DNA of 64,000 nt from Theropithecus gelada (Eukaryota; Chordata; Mammalia; Primates; Cercopithecidae), in NCBI RefSeq assembly GCF_003255815.1, contig NC_037677.1, positions 110,746,936 to 110,810,935 of the forward strand, given 5' to 3'. Below the pieces are notes generated by a model. It saw only the letters and a list, made by a program, of their open reading frames with translations, searched no databases and was not told the origin of the DNA. Made by a program: the position numbers and the translations under genes. Shown in pieces: positions 1 to 12,799 of the stretch; position 1 is the first letter of the stretch; each line of letters begins with the position of its first letter.

Positions 1-650
1 GAAAGGGAAGAGAAAAACAAAAGTATAATAAATAAAACAATTCAGTTTGAACTATTTTTTGCCTAAATTTTGAAAATGAAAGAGTGGTTAGCCCTAAATG
101 CTATGTCAGATAAACTAGCAACCCAGCTGTTTTCAGTAAAGTACTCCTGTCCATTTCAAAGTAATACTCAAACTTTCTACTAAAGCTACAGCAATTTTTT
201 AATGCATAAAATAATTTCTTACTATTACTGATTTTAAAATTATTTTTAAACTCAGTACTAATTTTCAAGGCCCACCCACAGCAAAAATAAAATAGTTGGG
301 TCAAATATTAACTGTAAAAAAGAAAATAAAGCTGAAAAATAAATCAGAAATGCCATAATCTTAAAAAATTGTTTCAGTAATTAAAACTAATTATATGTCA
401 AAGCCATCCAATATAAATTTAATGACATCTTAGTGTCTATCAAATAGCAAAATTAATTTTTGCTATTTTTCATCTTTCCTAATATAAAGAACTATACTTT
501 TTAAAAAGAGAAAATCACAAAACTTCATCTTCGGGTAAAATGACTGTCTTGCATTACAGAAACAGCCCAGTTAATTGCTAGATCAGACTGTGAAACAGGC
601 ATCATTTTGCCATGTTTACTGGTTGGCATATGAATGAGAAATACAAATAC
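1..650 (-). other. CCDC186 last intron, partial
   Basis: AT-rich sequence with no exon and no recognisable transposable element. Open frames here are short and cross the donor of exon 15. Confidence 0.7.
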
Positions 651-870
651 CTTCAAAGTAATATTTTTTAGTAACGTATCCTCCAAAACAGCCTGTAATT
701 TTCGGTTGATCTCCAAAGAGAGCTCCAATGTTAATCCATTGTCAGCTGGATGGGATGTGTATAAAGATGCCATGATGCCACCCCGTCTACTTAAATGAAC
801 TTTGTTAAAATCAGATGCCTCTGAAGAAAGTGTGCCTGACTCTTCCCGTAAAATATAACTTTGAATTATT
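651..870 (-). CDS. CCDC186: CCDC186 exon 15: residues 798-871
   Basis: 220 nt, acceptor TTTTGCAG, donor AAG|GTATTT. It encodes IIQSYILREESGTLSSEASD ... NRKLQAVLEDTLLKNITLK and ends in phase 0. The remaining exon (expected ENLQTLGTEI...) was looked for in 1-650 and is not there, so the gene continues past the left edge. Confidence 0.96.
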
Positions 871-1129
871 CTGCAAAACAAAATGTTAGTATCAGTTGTG
901 TACTTGTAGAATTAAAAAAAAATGGAATTTGCAAAAGTCAACTAATAATAAAGATAAGCATAAAATAAATATTAGGTTAATAACCTAACTATATTAGGAA
1001 AGAATTCTCCTTATTCGGATGGTTTCTTAAACTACCTCATTTTTGTTCTATTGTAGCATTCAGAGTAAAGACATATAAACATTGTTTTTCTATGTCTTTC
1101 CTTATTAATCAAAATTTGAGCTTTTTTGT

Positions 1130-1422
1130 TTGTTTTTAAAGAGACAAGGTCTCATTCTGTCACCCAGGCTGGAGTGCAGTGGCACAAACATAGCTCACTG
1201 CAGCCTCCACTGGATGGGCTCAAGTGATCCTCCTGCCTCAGCCTTCCGACCAGCTAGGACCACAGACGTGTACCACCATGCCTGAGTAATTTTTTTTTTG
1301 AGATGGGGTCTTGCTATGTTGCTCAGGCTGGTTGACCTCCTGGCCTCAAGCAATCCTCCTGCCTCGGCCTCTGGCCTCCCAAAGTGCTGGGATTACAGGT
1401 GTGAGACACCATACCTAGCTGA
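1130..1422 (-). repeat. Alu, old (AluJ-like)
   Basis: Antisense Alu: GAGACAAGGTCTCATTCTG at the start, 'cccaaagtgctgggattacag' (split copy) near the end. Many diagnostic differences point to the J lineage. Confidence 0.85.
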
Positions 1423-1639
1423 ACAATTTCTTTATTGCTCCAATTTGTTAATATTTTCTGTTTTCCTACTATTAGACTTACAATTTGCTGTATTTTATGC
1501 TCTTTCTTTTAAAAGTCACAGGCACACTTTCCTATAAGTCTAAAATTATTTCAAAATAAAAATTAAGTCATTGGAAAAGGCCTACAATATAAAAACAACT
1601 TTTATTTACATAAAACAGTATTTGTGAGAGGAATTTGGC

Positions 1640-1862
1640 GCAGCACTCCCTAGAGTTAGTCAGAGCTGGGTTTGGATCTTCAGCTCTAGGTCTGTCACAC
1701 AGGTGATGAATGGTGGCCCTGAAACATTTAATGATTTGACCTGAGCCCCAGTTATCTGCAAAATTAGAGAACTCACGCACTGAGTGGTTGTAAGCAATCA
1801 ATGAGATATTGCTAAGCCATAGGCACAGTGCCTTGTACTACTAGGTACTCAATAAATTATCC
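1640..1862 (+). repeat. MIR SINE
   Basis: Diverged MIR: 'gacctgagccccagttatctgcaaaa' region (split) followed by 'gcacagtgccttgtac' and 'actcaataaat', the usual MIR core and tail order. Confidence 0.6.
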
Positions 1863-2220
1863 CACTATGTCCTATCCAACAGGAAAAAAAAATCCACAAC
1901 CCCATATATATCTCTTAGAGCCACAGTCAAAAAGCTAAGCAAACCATTATCTTTTTAAAATCTAAAGTTGTTTAAGTATCTTAAAAATATTAACATTGAC
2001 TGAACTCTCTATCACTTTAAAGGAAAGACCCGTGTTTTATTTCATCTTAGTATTCACAAAACCTAGAACATAATAGGTGATCATAAAAGACTGGGAACTC
2101 AATAACTATAATTATTTTTTGAAAGATAGGCTCTTGATAGGACTAATTTTAAAAACAGTAACTTTGCCATATGAGTAATAGTATTTTGAAGACCGATCAT
2201 GCTACCATAATAATACATAC

Positions 2221-2431
2221 TTTGTTTTTTTCCTAATTTCTTCCACCAGTTGTTTGATGTGGTCCTCCATAAATTCTATCTTTTCATTTTTCCGGGCATG
2301 TGCTTTTTGCAGCCTAACTATCCTCTCAATCAACATGGCCTTATCTACTTGTGGAAAGTTATCCACAGCTACTGAGGACCCAGTATTTTCTGGAGATCGA
2401 TCTTCTGCACTGCTTCGAGCATTCAGGGACC
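2221..2431 (-). CDS. CCDC186: CCDC186 exon 14: residues 728-797
   Basis: 211 nt, acceptor GTCTTCAG|GG, donor AA|GTATGT. It continues the Ser linker (SLNARSSAEDRSPENTGSSV), then enters the conserved C-terminal helical region (AMLIERIVRLQKAHARKNEK, IEFMEDHIKQLVEEIRKKT). Homologue studies place membrane/RAB2-related targeting in this C-terminal coiled coil. Confidence 0.96.
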
Positions 2432-2814
2432 CTGAAGACAAAAAAAAAAAAAATTGGTTTAGATACTGTGCTTAATCTAACATCATCTCTCATCTCATAT
2501 ATTATTTATTCCAGTATCATTTCAAATATTCACTCTAACAGAGTTGGACACAGAAGGCAACACAAGTCAACGTGGCATAGGTTCTTGTTTCTGAATATAC
2601 TGGTGACAGAGGTATCAACAGGGTCTATACTGTATCTCTCAGGAAGTGGTAATAAGAGAAACAAGGATCTCAAAAAGAGTAACAAGTCTAAAGTGAGACC
2701 AAAATTAAACTATAATAGAACAAAGCAGAGAGGAGGAGGAAGGGAGGACAGGAACAGAGGTACGAGAGGAGACAGAGAAACAGAGGTTAGAATATAGTGG
2801 GTTAAGCTCTGAGG

Positions 2815-3025
2815 CCAGCCTGCCTAGGTTCAAATACTACTCCTCTACTTACTAGCTGTGTGACTTTGGACAAGGTATTTACTTTTCTGTGCCTTGGTTA
2901 TGTCATCTTAAAGTGGCATAAATTACATTATTTACCTCACAGGATTGTTATCCTCATTTAAATGAATTAATATATGTGAAATGCTTCGAAAAAGCCATAT
3001 AGTAAACATTACGCAGTGTTAGGTA
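2815..3025 (+). repeat. MIR SINE
   Basis: 'ctagctgtgtgactttgg', 'cctcacaggattgtt' and 'tgaaatgcttcgaa' follow the MIR consensus order. Confidence 0.75.
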
Positions 3026-3284
3026 TTACTTTTACCAACATCAGTAAGAAGAATCTGATCCTCTTTACCCTACAAAGATTAGTTTTTTCCAATCCCATTT
3101 TATAGCTTTAAGTAATATCTCTTATCCAAAGTAATATATCTTATCCAAAGTTATATAACGAATAAATGGCAGACCTGAGATCTAAATACATGTCTATAAT
3201 TTCAAACCCATGTTCTTACTACACATTTTTTTCCCACTACTATAACAGCTGATGATGGTTTTCTACTAATGTGCAACCTCTGGG

Positions 3285-3480
3285 AGGCAATATAGTATAG
3301 TGCCAAGCAAGGACCCTGGAGCCAAAGATTTCTCACTGTGGACTTTGGGTGAATCATGTAGCCTCTGAATCTTGGTTTCCTCATCTATAAAATGGGAATT
3401 ATAATACCTACCTCACATGACTTTTTTGCAGAGTAAATGGTATGTTTCAAGTGCTTAGCATGGTTCTTGGCATTCCAAAA
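3285..3480 (+). repeat. MIR SINE
   Basis: 'gaccctggagcc', 'tttcctcatctataaaatgg' and 'gtgcttagcatggttcttgg' mark a diverged MIR. Confidence 0.75.
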
Positions 3481-3795
3481 AAGACACAAACACTGATATT
3501 TTGCTAATTATCATTTTCATAATGGTATCAATCATAATTTTATAGACTCTACCCATTTTTACTTTAGAACATAGGCATATCTATCATGAGAAAAACTAAA
3601 AGATTTAAAAATATATACATGTGCATATATATGTAAAACTCTGATACACAATGATGACATCTTCATTGGTTCTTGGCTGTTAAAAGAAAAAGAGAGAGAC
3701 CACTGTACACCAAATCTCTTTATAAATCTGATTTTAAAAAACAGAAGAGGAAGCTGTTGCACAGAATAAAGCAGCAGCAGGCTAGAAAAAAGAAG

Positions 3796-4143
3796 GGGCT
3801 GGGCACGGTGGCTCACGCCTGTCATCCCACAACTCTGGGAGGCCAAGGTGGAAGGATCACTTGAAGCCAGGAGTTCAAGATCAGCCTGGGCAACATAGTG
3901 AGATCTTGTCTATACAAAACACAAAACAAAACAAACACAAAAACAAAAAACCAAAAAATAAACATTAGCTAGGCGTTTGGCATGTGCCTATAGCTGTAGC
4001 TACTTGAGAGGCTGAGGTGGGAAGATTGTGGTTGAGGTTGCAGGGAGCCAAAGTCACACCACTGCACTCCAGCCTGGGTGACCGAGTTAAGACCCTGTCT
4101 CCAGGAAAAAAAAAAAAAAAGAAAAAAAAAAAAGAAAAGAAAA
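3796..4143 (+). repeat. Alu with long A-rich tail
   Basis: Starts 'ggctgggcacggtggctca', ends in an A-rich tail with scattered G. An A/C-rich middle linker is expanded at 3918-3962. Confidence 0.9.
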
Positions 4144-4342
4144 CACAACGAACAAAAAAGAAAGTAGGGACACAGATTGCATAGAACCTCATGACATATC
4201 TGAAATCCTGGGTAATGAATAGAACTTAAATATTTAACCAGAAACATTTTTTACAATATAATTATATGTAACCACTATGTTTCATACTTCAAACTGAAAC
4301 AAAGCATATCAATACTTTTTAAAATAAAAAAATGCTATTTAT

Positions 4343-4626
4343 TTATTTTTTGAGACAGAGTTTTGCTCTGTTGCCCAGGCTGAAGCACAGTGATGCAATC
4401 TCAGCTCACCGCAACTTCCACCTCCAAGTGATTCTCGTGCCTCAGCCTCCCGATGGGATTACAGGTAGGCGTAAACTACCACACCCAGCTAATTTTTGTA
4501 TTTTTAGTAGAGATGGGGTTTCTCCATGTTGACCAGGCTGGTCTTGAACTTCTGACCGCAGGTGATCCACTCATCTTGGCCTCCCGAAGTGCTGGGATTA
4601 CAGGTGTGAGCCATTGTACCTGGCCA
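4343..4626 (-). repeat. Alu with clear target-site duplication
   Basis: Antisense Alu. 'aaaaatgctatttattt' occurs on both sides (about 4329 and 4626), a target-site duplication. Confidence 0.92.
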
Positions 4627-4686
4627 AAAATGCTATTTATTTTTACATCAATCATGAAATAACAACTAGAGCCACTAGTTTTTTAC

Positions 4687-4767
4687 CTGATGAACTAGAA
4701 CGACTTCCCATGCTGCTGACTTCTTTGTCATAGCTTCCATTCTCAACTTGATCTAATTTTCTTCGTG
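4687..4767 (-). CDS. CCDC186: CCDC186 exon 13: residues 701-727
   Basis: A small 81-nt exon, acceptor TTCTATAG, donor TCAG|GTAAAA. It encodes [20 protein letters not shown] then SRSSSS. Here the coiled coil ends and a Ser-rich linker begins, a likely phosphorylated hinge. Confidence 0.94.
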
Positions 4768-5956
4768 CTATAGAAAAAAGAAGATTATTTGTCACAGTTA
4801 TCAGGACCATTTGCTCCTACCATCTCTGACTTTAATTGCTAAAATCACTGAGGCAAAAATGGCATAGACAAGAGAAAGTTCTTGAATACATACTTTAGGC
4901 AGAGGGCTATGTCATTCATATAAAATGTCATTTGGAAATGTACAAGTACAAAATATACAGAAACAACATTATAACTGACACTGGCATCACTTAATCACAG
5001 TGGAGTTAACTTTTTAAAGTACTGAAAGATTCAGAAGTTCTTTACAGTACCAGAAATTTCCTCCAAATTTCCCTTCAATTACATCTACAAAAACAAACTA
5101 AATTCTATGGCAAATATCTGAATATATTCATATTAAGTAAATGCCAAGTCCCTTTTAGCTTATTACTATGTTTCAACCTATTTTAACACAAATAAAGCCA
5201 TGGGAAATAGTGGAGAATAGGAGGTTAAAATACGTGTCTTACTTATTTTTGTATCCCAAGCATATAACACAGACACCCAATGATTGTATGACTCTTTCTT
5301 TTTAAAAGAAAGAAATCTGGAATCTAGTTCAGCAGTCAATTGTTATGCTTGGGTAATTTATAACTTTTTGGGGTCTGTTTCTTGAGACCCAGGTGAAGAG
5401 TTAAGTTGCAACGATTTCCAAGTTAGAGGACGCATCTGGGGTATCTGCACCCTAGATGCCAGTAGCCTGGATGCAGCACAAAAGAAATCACAGGAATGTG
5501 AAAGGAGAAGATATCAGAGCTGCTATTTATACTGATATTTAAAGATAGATGTTTAAAAATTTCTATTTTTCATGTTTTCTAATATATATAAAAGAGTAAC
5601 GTATGTTTAAAATGTATAAACAAACACATATAAATTGGAGAACAAATGCCTAAGCACTTTTTACTGACAGGAGTATGTGATCACAAGTTTAGATGCTAAT
5701 GCCCTAACATTACTTTCCCAATTCTCATGTTTTGTGATTCTGTGAATAAATGTCCTTTAGCATACAAGATATCTTTTAGGATAAAAGACAATTCATGAAA
5801 TTGCAAGAAGTTTAAGAATTTGGTTTACTAATATTAATAAAAAGAACATACAGCTTCAATGTGGTAGAACCACAAAAAATATTTTTTTTCTAGAAAATCC
5901 TTAATGATTAAAAGAAACAAACACATTCATGGTCTAAGTGTGGAAGAATTTTATAC
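4768..5956 (-). other. CCDC186 intron 12, unique sequence
   Basis: About 1.2 kb without a recognised repeat or exon. AT-rich, with no long open frame on either strand. Confidence 0.6.
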
Positions 5957-6146
5957 CTTGCTGAAGTTGTTTGGTGAGATCCTTGATACTAGAGGCATGT
6001 TTACGTCTTTGAGTTACTAACTCATCTTTTAATTCTTCTACTTGGGTACTCAGTGCTTTAACTTCTCTTTGTCTACAAGTAAGTTCAGCTTGCAGAGTTT
6101 GGACTTCCTCTTTTCGCAGTTCTTCCTCTTTCAACAGCCTACTTTC
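5957..6146 (-). CDS. CCDC186: CCDC186 exon 12: residues 638-700
   Basis: 190 nt, acceptor CTATTCAG|GAAAG, donor CAAG|GTATAA. It starts ESRLLKEEELRKEEVQTLQA and ends SSIKDLTKQLQQ plus one base of Ala701. End of the main coiled-coil rod. Confidence 0.96.
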
Positions 6147-6737
6147 CTGAATAGTAAGTAAAACAAAACCCACCAATTTTAGTATGTTTGTTTCCATTAA
6201 TGCTCAGTTTATTACCTTAACAATCTAAGGTTCTTGACAGTGGAGATTGTCCTATTATTATTCCTTACCAGCTTTTGTTTACTTGAGCTTCTCACAGTTC
6301 CCATATAGCAAAGCAGGGGGATACATTAACGAGCATATCATTCCATACATACCAAGCAACATGTGATACAGGTTGTTGAATTTTTGGATTAAAGTCTCAA
6401 ATCATTTTTATGTGTAACTTGAAGACATTCTCATAAATTAAAAAAATAGAAATTTAAAGTACATTTTAAAAATATATAATGATTCTAGTTAGGAAGGACA
6501 CAAACCAGTTTTCTCATTTTCAAAAGTAAAATATTCTTCATAATTATTTTAGGAAGAAATTTTATTATAAATTATAACAGTTGAGGAAAAAAACCAACAT
6601 TTCTTACAGCAGCTGAAATTGTCAGAAAGTCAGTGCCCGGGAAAGAACTTAATTCAACTACCACGACGTTTATACTGTTAGGGAAATTTAATTTGTGCTT
6701 GTTATGTTGTTTTAAATAAATGTAAATTTATACTTAC
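6147..6737 (-). other. CCDC186 intron 11, unique sequence
   Basis: About 590 nt, AT-rich; nothing recognised besides the splice sites. Confidence 0.6.
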
Positions 6738-6993
6738 CAAATTAATATTTGTCTGTTTCATTTGTTCACACTGGCTTTGTAACTGACTTTCACTACAAGA
6801 AAGTTTATCAAATTGTGACTGCAAAGAATTGGATTCAGACTGAAGCTGTGCATTCTTACTAGTGAGCCTTTCTGTAAACAGTAGCAGCTCCGATTCTCTT
6901 TTCCTACTGCCTTCGATGTCTTTTTGTAGGTCATTAATCAAAGAATTAAGACTTTCCACTTCTTCCTTCAAATTTTCAATTTCTTGCTTACCT
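6738..6993 (-). CDS. CCDC186: CCDC186 exon 11: residues 552-637
   Basis: 256 nt, acceptor TTTTTTAG, donor TTG|GTAAGT. It completes Arg552, then runs GKQEIENLKEEVESLNSLIN ... QCEQMKQTNINL. The second half is Gln/Ser-rich coiled coil (AQLQSESNSLQSQFDKLSCS). Confidence 0.96.
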
Positions 6994-7307
6994 CTAAAAA
7001 ACAAAATTTATATTTAAGAAAAAAATAAACCATTAAAAGACATTAAATTAATGGTTTGGGAATTTGCATCTAGTCAAATGCTTAATACAGGTACTTCTAT
7101 TCGTTCATCCAAATATTTATAAATGCCTAATATATGCCAGGAAATAAAAGCTGGAAAGAAAAGTGAGCAAGACCAACACGGTCTCCGCTTTCAAAGAGTT
7201 TTTAGTCAAGGGCAGAAATTATGAGTGTAAAAAAACATTTTTGATGATAAAAGCACAGAGTGGGTTTGCCTAAACTAGTCTAAGTGATGCTCAAACTAAT
7301 ACTTAAA

Positions 7308-7535
7308 GCAGGAATCAGCAACCTTTTCCTGTAAAAGATCAGATAGTAAATAAGTTAGGTTTCTGGGTCACATGGTTTTGCTGCAATTGTTCCACTCTGC
7401 CATTGTACTATGAAAACTGCCACAGATATTATATGAATGAGTGTGGATGTATTCCAAAAAAACTTCATTTACTAAAAGAGGAAGTGGGCTGGATTTGTTT
7501 TGTAAGCCATGGTTGATCCCTGACCTAAAGCAGAA
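7308..7535 (-). mobile_element. hAT-Charlie-type non-autonomous DNA transposon
   Basis: 'atcagcaaccttttcctgta', then 'agatcagatagtaaataag', 'aaaacttcatttacta' and 'gtaagccatggttgatccctg': the common mammalian hAT element whose other end reads CAGGGGTCGGCAAACT. The family name is not certain. Confidence 0.7.
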
Positions 7536-7559
7536 GTTACTGGAAAAAAAAATATGCTC

Positions 7560-9470
7560 CAGGTAAAGGGAACAGTATGTGCTAAAAGCTGGGAAGGGAG
7601 TAAGAGGACTTTTTGTTGGTCCTAACAGATGTTCAGTATTGATGAAGAGAAGGACTGTACTATATCCCAAGCACTTAACACAGGGTTTGGCACATAGGAA
7701 ACAATCCATTAACATCTGTTAACCAACTACAGCTGAAATACAAGGGTGAAGAAAGGGAAGGCATGGAAGCAGCAAGGGACAAGTCACTAATCTTATAAGC
7801 CATGCTAAGGCAATGGAACTCACTAAACAATCTCTGAGGCAGTGGGAAATCACTGAAGAGTTTTTAGATTTCCTTTTTAAAAAGGATTATACTAACCACA
7901 GTGTGGAAAATAGATTAGAGAGGATACAAGCAGAAAAAATACAAACGGTGGCAGTTTTTCAGGTGAGAGCTGATAATAGCTTGGACTATGGTAGTAGCAG
8001 CGGGGAGGTAAAAAGTGAATGGACTTGACAGATGTTACAGACTCAGTATCATGAATACTTTGTAACTGGCTAGATGTGTGAGGGGAAGGAAAGAAGAAAT
8101 GTGGATGGCCCTCAACCTGTTGAGCTGGACAGTCACATGGATGCTGCACTCATCATTCATCCTAGGAACATGTGAGGAGAAGCATGGGACAGAGAAACCG
8201 ATTTTGGACATGCTAAGGTTTGAGGTATCTTTGATACTTGGGCCTGGAGCTTAGTGAAAGGGGCTAAAGATAATGATTCAAAAGTCCTGCAGCATACTAT
8301 AAAACCAGTTGGGGTCACCCAAAGTTACAATAAAATTAGAACAAGAGGGCTTTATGAGAGAAAGAGAAGCCTGCCAAGGAGATTGAGAGACAGTGGCCAA
8401 AAAGGTGAGAGGAAAATCAGCATGTGATGGAAACGAAGCCAAAGGAACAAGCCTATCAAGAAAGACAATTGAATTCAACAGTGTTTAAAGATGATAAAAA
8501 TTCAAGCAAGGGTGGGTCTGAGATATGTCTACCATATGCAGGGAGGCATTAGTAATTTTTAATGAAATGGTGGGATAGAAGCTACAATGAACTGGAGAGG
8601 TACAGAACATAGGAAGTGAGGAAATGGAGAATGAATACAGAAGATTCTATAAACTTTGGCTGCAAAGGAAAGGAGAAAAATAAGGCAGCAGGGCAAAGGT
8701 ATAAGAATTTTGATTTTTTTTTTTTTTTTTTTTGAGACAAGAGTCTCACTCTGTCGCCCAGGCTGGAGTGCAGTGGCACGATCTCGGCTCACTGCAAGCT
8801 CCCCGTCCCAGGTTCACGCCATTCTCCTGCGTCAGCGTCCCGAGTAGCTGGGACTAAAGGCGCCCGCCATCACGCCCGGCTAATTTTTTCTATTTTGTTT
8901 TTTAGTAGAGACGGGGTTTTACCATGTTAGCCAGGATGGTCTCGATCTCCTGACCTCCTGATCTGCCCGCCTCGGCCTCCCAAAGTGCTGGGATTACAGG
9001 CATAAGCCACCACACCCGGCCAGGAGTTTTGATATTTTTAAAAGACACTTATGTTTAAATGTAGAAAGAAAAAGAAAGTGGAGAAAGGTAAGCCATAAAG
9101 GATAAAGAATAATAATCAAGACAGAACCCAAGAAGGCAGAAGAGATGAAATCCACAGCAGAAGTAGAAAGACTAATTTGATTCACAGAGGAGATTCTTCC
9201 ACGGTAACAGCAGAAAATATGGCTGCAGATACAGGCAGTTCACGGGACTGAGGGCAAAAAGTTGAGAGAGCGGTTACCTGACAGTTCTCATTTTTTCTGT
9301 GAAGAAGTAAACACCTGCCAAGAGTAAATAGAAAAGTAAGAGGAAAAACTTAAGTGTGAAGAAAACGGTAGGGTTTAGAAAAGATGTTATGAAGAGGGTG
9401 GAGAATCTCTGAGCAAGGACACATGGCAAGATTAGGTGCATTAATATTTCCAATTGAGGTTAGTGATCAT
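7560..9470. repeat. Ancient interspersed repeat (L2-type?), interrupted by AluY
   Basis: Long, diverged sequence sharing phrases with other ancient copies here (15630-15760, 22440-22680, 63050-63260), such as 'gaggtatctttgatac' and 'gggcctggagctta'. I infer an L2-class element; the family assignment is uncertain. Confidence 0.4.
8714..9022 (-). repeat. AluY-lineage Alu
   Basis: Antisense Alu with Y-type 'ccaggatggtctcgatctcc' and 'ttcacgccattctcctg'. It is inserted into the older repeat, and 'gaattttgat' / 'gagttttgat' flank it. Confidence 0.9.
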
Positions 9471-10025
9471 GAATTTATTAGCAGAATCAATCTGAATGAT
9501 GGTAGAGATTTTTTTTTTAGCAACACTCAACAGCTTAGTTATCAGCAAGATGTGGAAAAGAAGTTACCTGGCTTCAAAATGAATCCACGTTCTGTCAAGT
9601 AATGTCACAAGTCGAGTTTACTTAAATGGTTTTATAAGGAGCCAAGGAATAATGTCAGTTCCAGATCTTAAGCTACACACATGCAAAGATCTAGAGCTAG
9701 ACTTACCTTTTAGAAGAAAAAGTAAACACTGTGCATAAGCAACAGAATTCGAAAGCTAAGGAATGGATAAGAGACTCAACCTATTCTGTCATAAATTGCC
9801 ACTACCAATGTTTAAGGAATATAAACTTTGATTTTTAGAAACCATGATAGGAAGGAACTCAAAGATAATCCAAAGAAGTTCAAATAAAGAGAAAAAATTT
9901 AAAAATTTCAGCTAGTAAAATTCTAAAAATTGTTCTTGTTTAATGCAACAATTGCATTTCGAAAATCTCGAGATAAAATTTAAAAGCTTGTTTATTAATA
10001 CAAATAGAAGTTGCTCATTTTGTAC

Positions 10026-10168
10026 CTTTGAAGCTGCTCCTGTAGCTGATCAAAAATTTTCACCTTGTCCAATAAATTCTGAATTTCAGCTTTTTGGCGA
10101 TTAATAATTTCCTTATATTTTGATAATTCATCTTCTGTTCTTAATCGTTCATCTTCTAGACATTTCAC
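10026..10168 (-). CDS. CCDC186: CCDC186 exon 10: residues 505-551
   Basis: 143 nt, acceptor TCGATAG, donor AAAG|GTACAA. It encodes VKCLEDERLRTEDELSKYKE, IINRQKAEIQNLLDKVKIFD and QLQEQLQ, leaving two bases of Arg552. Coiled coil. Confidence 0.96.
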
Positions 10169-11008
10169 CTATCGAATGATCATAACCAAGTTACAAACCA
10201 TGTCTTCTTGTTCTTTATAAACTATTTTATATAGTGGTTACATATGAATAATCTAGAAATTCTAAAGCACCATTAACGTGAAGAAAATATAATGCAAATT
10301 TTACAATCCTACGTTTTAGTCTCAGGTTTCTTATGATTCAGTCATGGGAGTTTTAGCATGTCATTTCACTTTTTACTGAATCACCATCTCTTCATCTGAA
10401 AAATAATAATATATCTTCTCTACCTCAGAAAACTGGCAGGAAGAACAAGTAAGAAGGTTTATGAAAAACAATTTAAAATTATCAAGTGATCTCAAATTCA
10501 GGGTGGTTAAAGGACTATTTCTAAATAAATGAATGATACACATTCATATTCATATTGGAAGAGATACTAATCTTACAATAAAGACTATAAACACTGACGA
10601 GGACTTAATAGATTATTGGCCATTAAAACTATCCGTCTATTAAATATATTCGGGAAAAATATAGCCTTCCTATTATTTTCTGACACAGTTCTAAGGTCCA
10701 ACTATCTTTCCAGTTGATTCATTGATGAGATTGTCTTTAGAGAGAGGCCCAAGGATAAGTTATAAACACAGCAAATGTGCTGTGAAATAGGAATGTTTGG
10801 CAAACACGTCAAAGGGACTAACACGGAAGACATTTTCCTTTAAACAAAAGCAGTTGCTAGGAAATTGCTCCTCTTCTCTACTCTGAGTTCATTTATTATG
10901 GAATATTTCTATGTTAATGTCCTTTCCCCACCACTTTAAAAATCAGAATGAATCCAAAATTTAAGATATTTACCCTTCCTCTGGATTCATGACTAAAGAT
11001 TGAATTAC
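10169..11008 (-). other. CCDC186 intron 9
   Basis: Mostly unique AT-rich sequence. A MIR-like trace ('catctcttcatctgaaaaat') lies near 10380-10440. Nothing else recognised. Confidence 0.5.
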
Positions 11009-11095
11009 CTTTGTTCTCAGGGTTCGTAACTCATCCATACCCTCCTTAAATGTTCTCTTCAGATCTTCTAGTTCCTTTATTTTGGCATGATGCAT
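11009..11095 (-). CDS. CCDC186: CCDC186 exon 9: residues 476-504
   Basis: 87 nt, phase 0 at both ends, acceptor TTTTTAAAG, donor AAG|GTAATT. It encodes MHHAKIKELEDLKRTFKEGM then DELRTLRTK. The intron to exon 8 is only 166 nt, the shortest here. Confidence 0.95.
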
Positions 11096-11261
11096 CTTTA
11101 AAAAAGTTTAAAAGACACAACAAATCATAACGTACTAAACTATATCTAGGATTTATTGCCTGTTCTTTCCAAAAGGCCTTAAAAGTAGATGGCAATAAGT
11201 TCTATTTCTCTTTCTGTATTTATTACGCAACTTAGGATACATAAAGAGCAAAACTACTCAC

Positions 11262-11360
11262 CTCTAGCTGGTCGGATTTTTCTTGCATTTGTTTTTCAAG
11301 TTCTCCTTTTGTGACTCTAAGTTTTGCATCAAGCTCATTTGATTTAATTTCTTCTGACTC
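11262..11360 (-). CDS. CCDC186: CCDC186 exon 8: residues 443-475
   Basis: 99 nt, phase 0 at both ends, acceptor CCACTAG, donor GAG|GTGAGT. It encodes ESEEIKSNELDAKLRVTKGE then LEKQMQEKSDQLE, coiled coil. Confidence 0.96.
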
Positions 11361-12009
11361 CTAGTGGAAAGAAAATGAAAAAAGTGTGACAATTTTTAAC
11401 CCATTTCCCATTTGCCCTGAGATTACTCTCTAATCCTAGTGTAGCATCATATACATTTGTTACATTAGGATAAGAGACAAGTTCTGTTTAAAAATAACTC
11501 CAAGAACAGTTTTTATATTTTATCTTCACACTGAAAATCAGTCAGATTTGTTTCAGCCTCGAGTGTGTTTATGTAAAATTAAATGAGTGCTGGCAGCAAG
11601 CTGCACTTTTTTTCTAAATAGCAAATGGGTTAAAGTTTTATACTTTGAAAAGAAAGCATTGCAATTAAGTTCACTAATTGTAAAATACGTAGTATACGTA
11701 AAATCGAAGACTGCATTGAAAGATTTTAAATATGTCAATTTTGCATAAACAAGAATAGTACATTAAAACATGTAACATAGTAGAGTAGTTATTTTTGTAA
11801 ACTATACATTTCCTTGCACTCTTCATTCTTCTGACATTTTCTAGGGTTTTTATTTGTTGGAAAACTTCTCTTATAAAATCCATTGAAGCTGCAGGTACTT
11901 TAACATTGGAAATAACCTGCATTTTATTTAACTGCCTGCCCAACAAAGTACATTCTATATGCAGAAGTAGAATACTGTACATATGGAAATTTAACGAAAC
12001 AAGAGAACT

Positions 12010-12304
12010 GGCTGGGCGCAGTGGTTCATGCCTGTAATCCCAGCACTCTGGGAGACCGAGGCAGGTGACTCACGAAGTCAGGAGTTCAAGACCAGCCTGG
12101 CCAACACAGTGAAACCCCCTCTCTACTAAAAATAAAAAATTTAGCCAGGTGTGGTGGCAGGCGCTTGTAATTCCAGCTACTCGGGAGGCTGGGGCAGGAG
12201 AATCACTTGAACTTGGGAGGCAGAGGCTGCAGTGAGCCGAGACCATGCCATTGAACTCCAGCCCAGGTGACAGAGTGAGACTCCAACTTTAAAAAAAAAA
12301 AAAA
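12010..12304 (+). repeat. AluS-like
   Basis: Starts 'ggctgggcgcagtggttca', full length, ends in an A tail at 12304. Confidence 0.9.
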
Positions 12305-12361
12305 GATATAACTGATATTTGCTAAAATTTGATACTAATCTATTTTAAAAGTTATGCATAC

Positions 12362-12466
12362 CTGATATGTTTTTATCATATCCTGACAGTTTTTTCGTAT
12401 CTGATCTGCTTCTTCCTTTGCTTGTGTTAATTTTGTTGTTGTTTCTTTGAGTTTATCTTTGGTTTC
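12362..12466 (-). CDS. CCDC186: CCDC186 exon 7: residues 408-442
   Basis: 105 nt, phase 0 at both ends, acceptor TTCCTGCAG|GAAACC, donor CAG|GTATGC. It encodes ETKDKLKETTTKLTQAKEEA then DQIRKNCQDMIKTYQ. This is 35 residues, exactly five heptads. Confidence 0.96.
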
Positions 12467-12799
12467 CTGCATTGACAAAAGACAGAGACAAAGTTGAGTA
12501 CAGCAATGTGATGAATGGTAAGAAGTGTTCGGCAAGTAAGAAGGTTCTTGTCCTAGCACTGTCACTGAGCGGCCGTTTATTATTCTAGCAATAGTATTTT
12601 ATGTTTCTGACAAAAAATTAAAATGTTTTGTATAGTTAACTAATAGCCATTAAATACAGTTAAATTTGACAGTTTTTGGCACAAATTACTAGAAGTTACT
12701 AACCTGATAAGATGAGCAAAGTGTTAAAAAGTTCTTTGTACACACACATCAAAGACAATTCTTTGGTTTACGGCTGTGGTATCTATTTATAACTGTCTT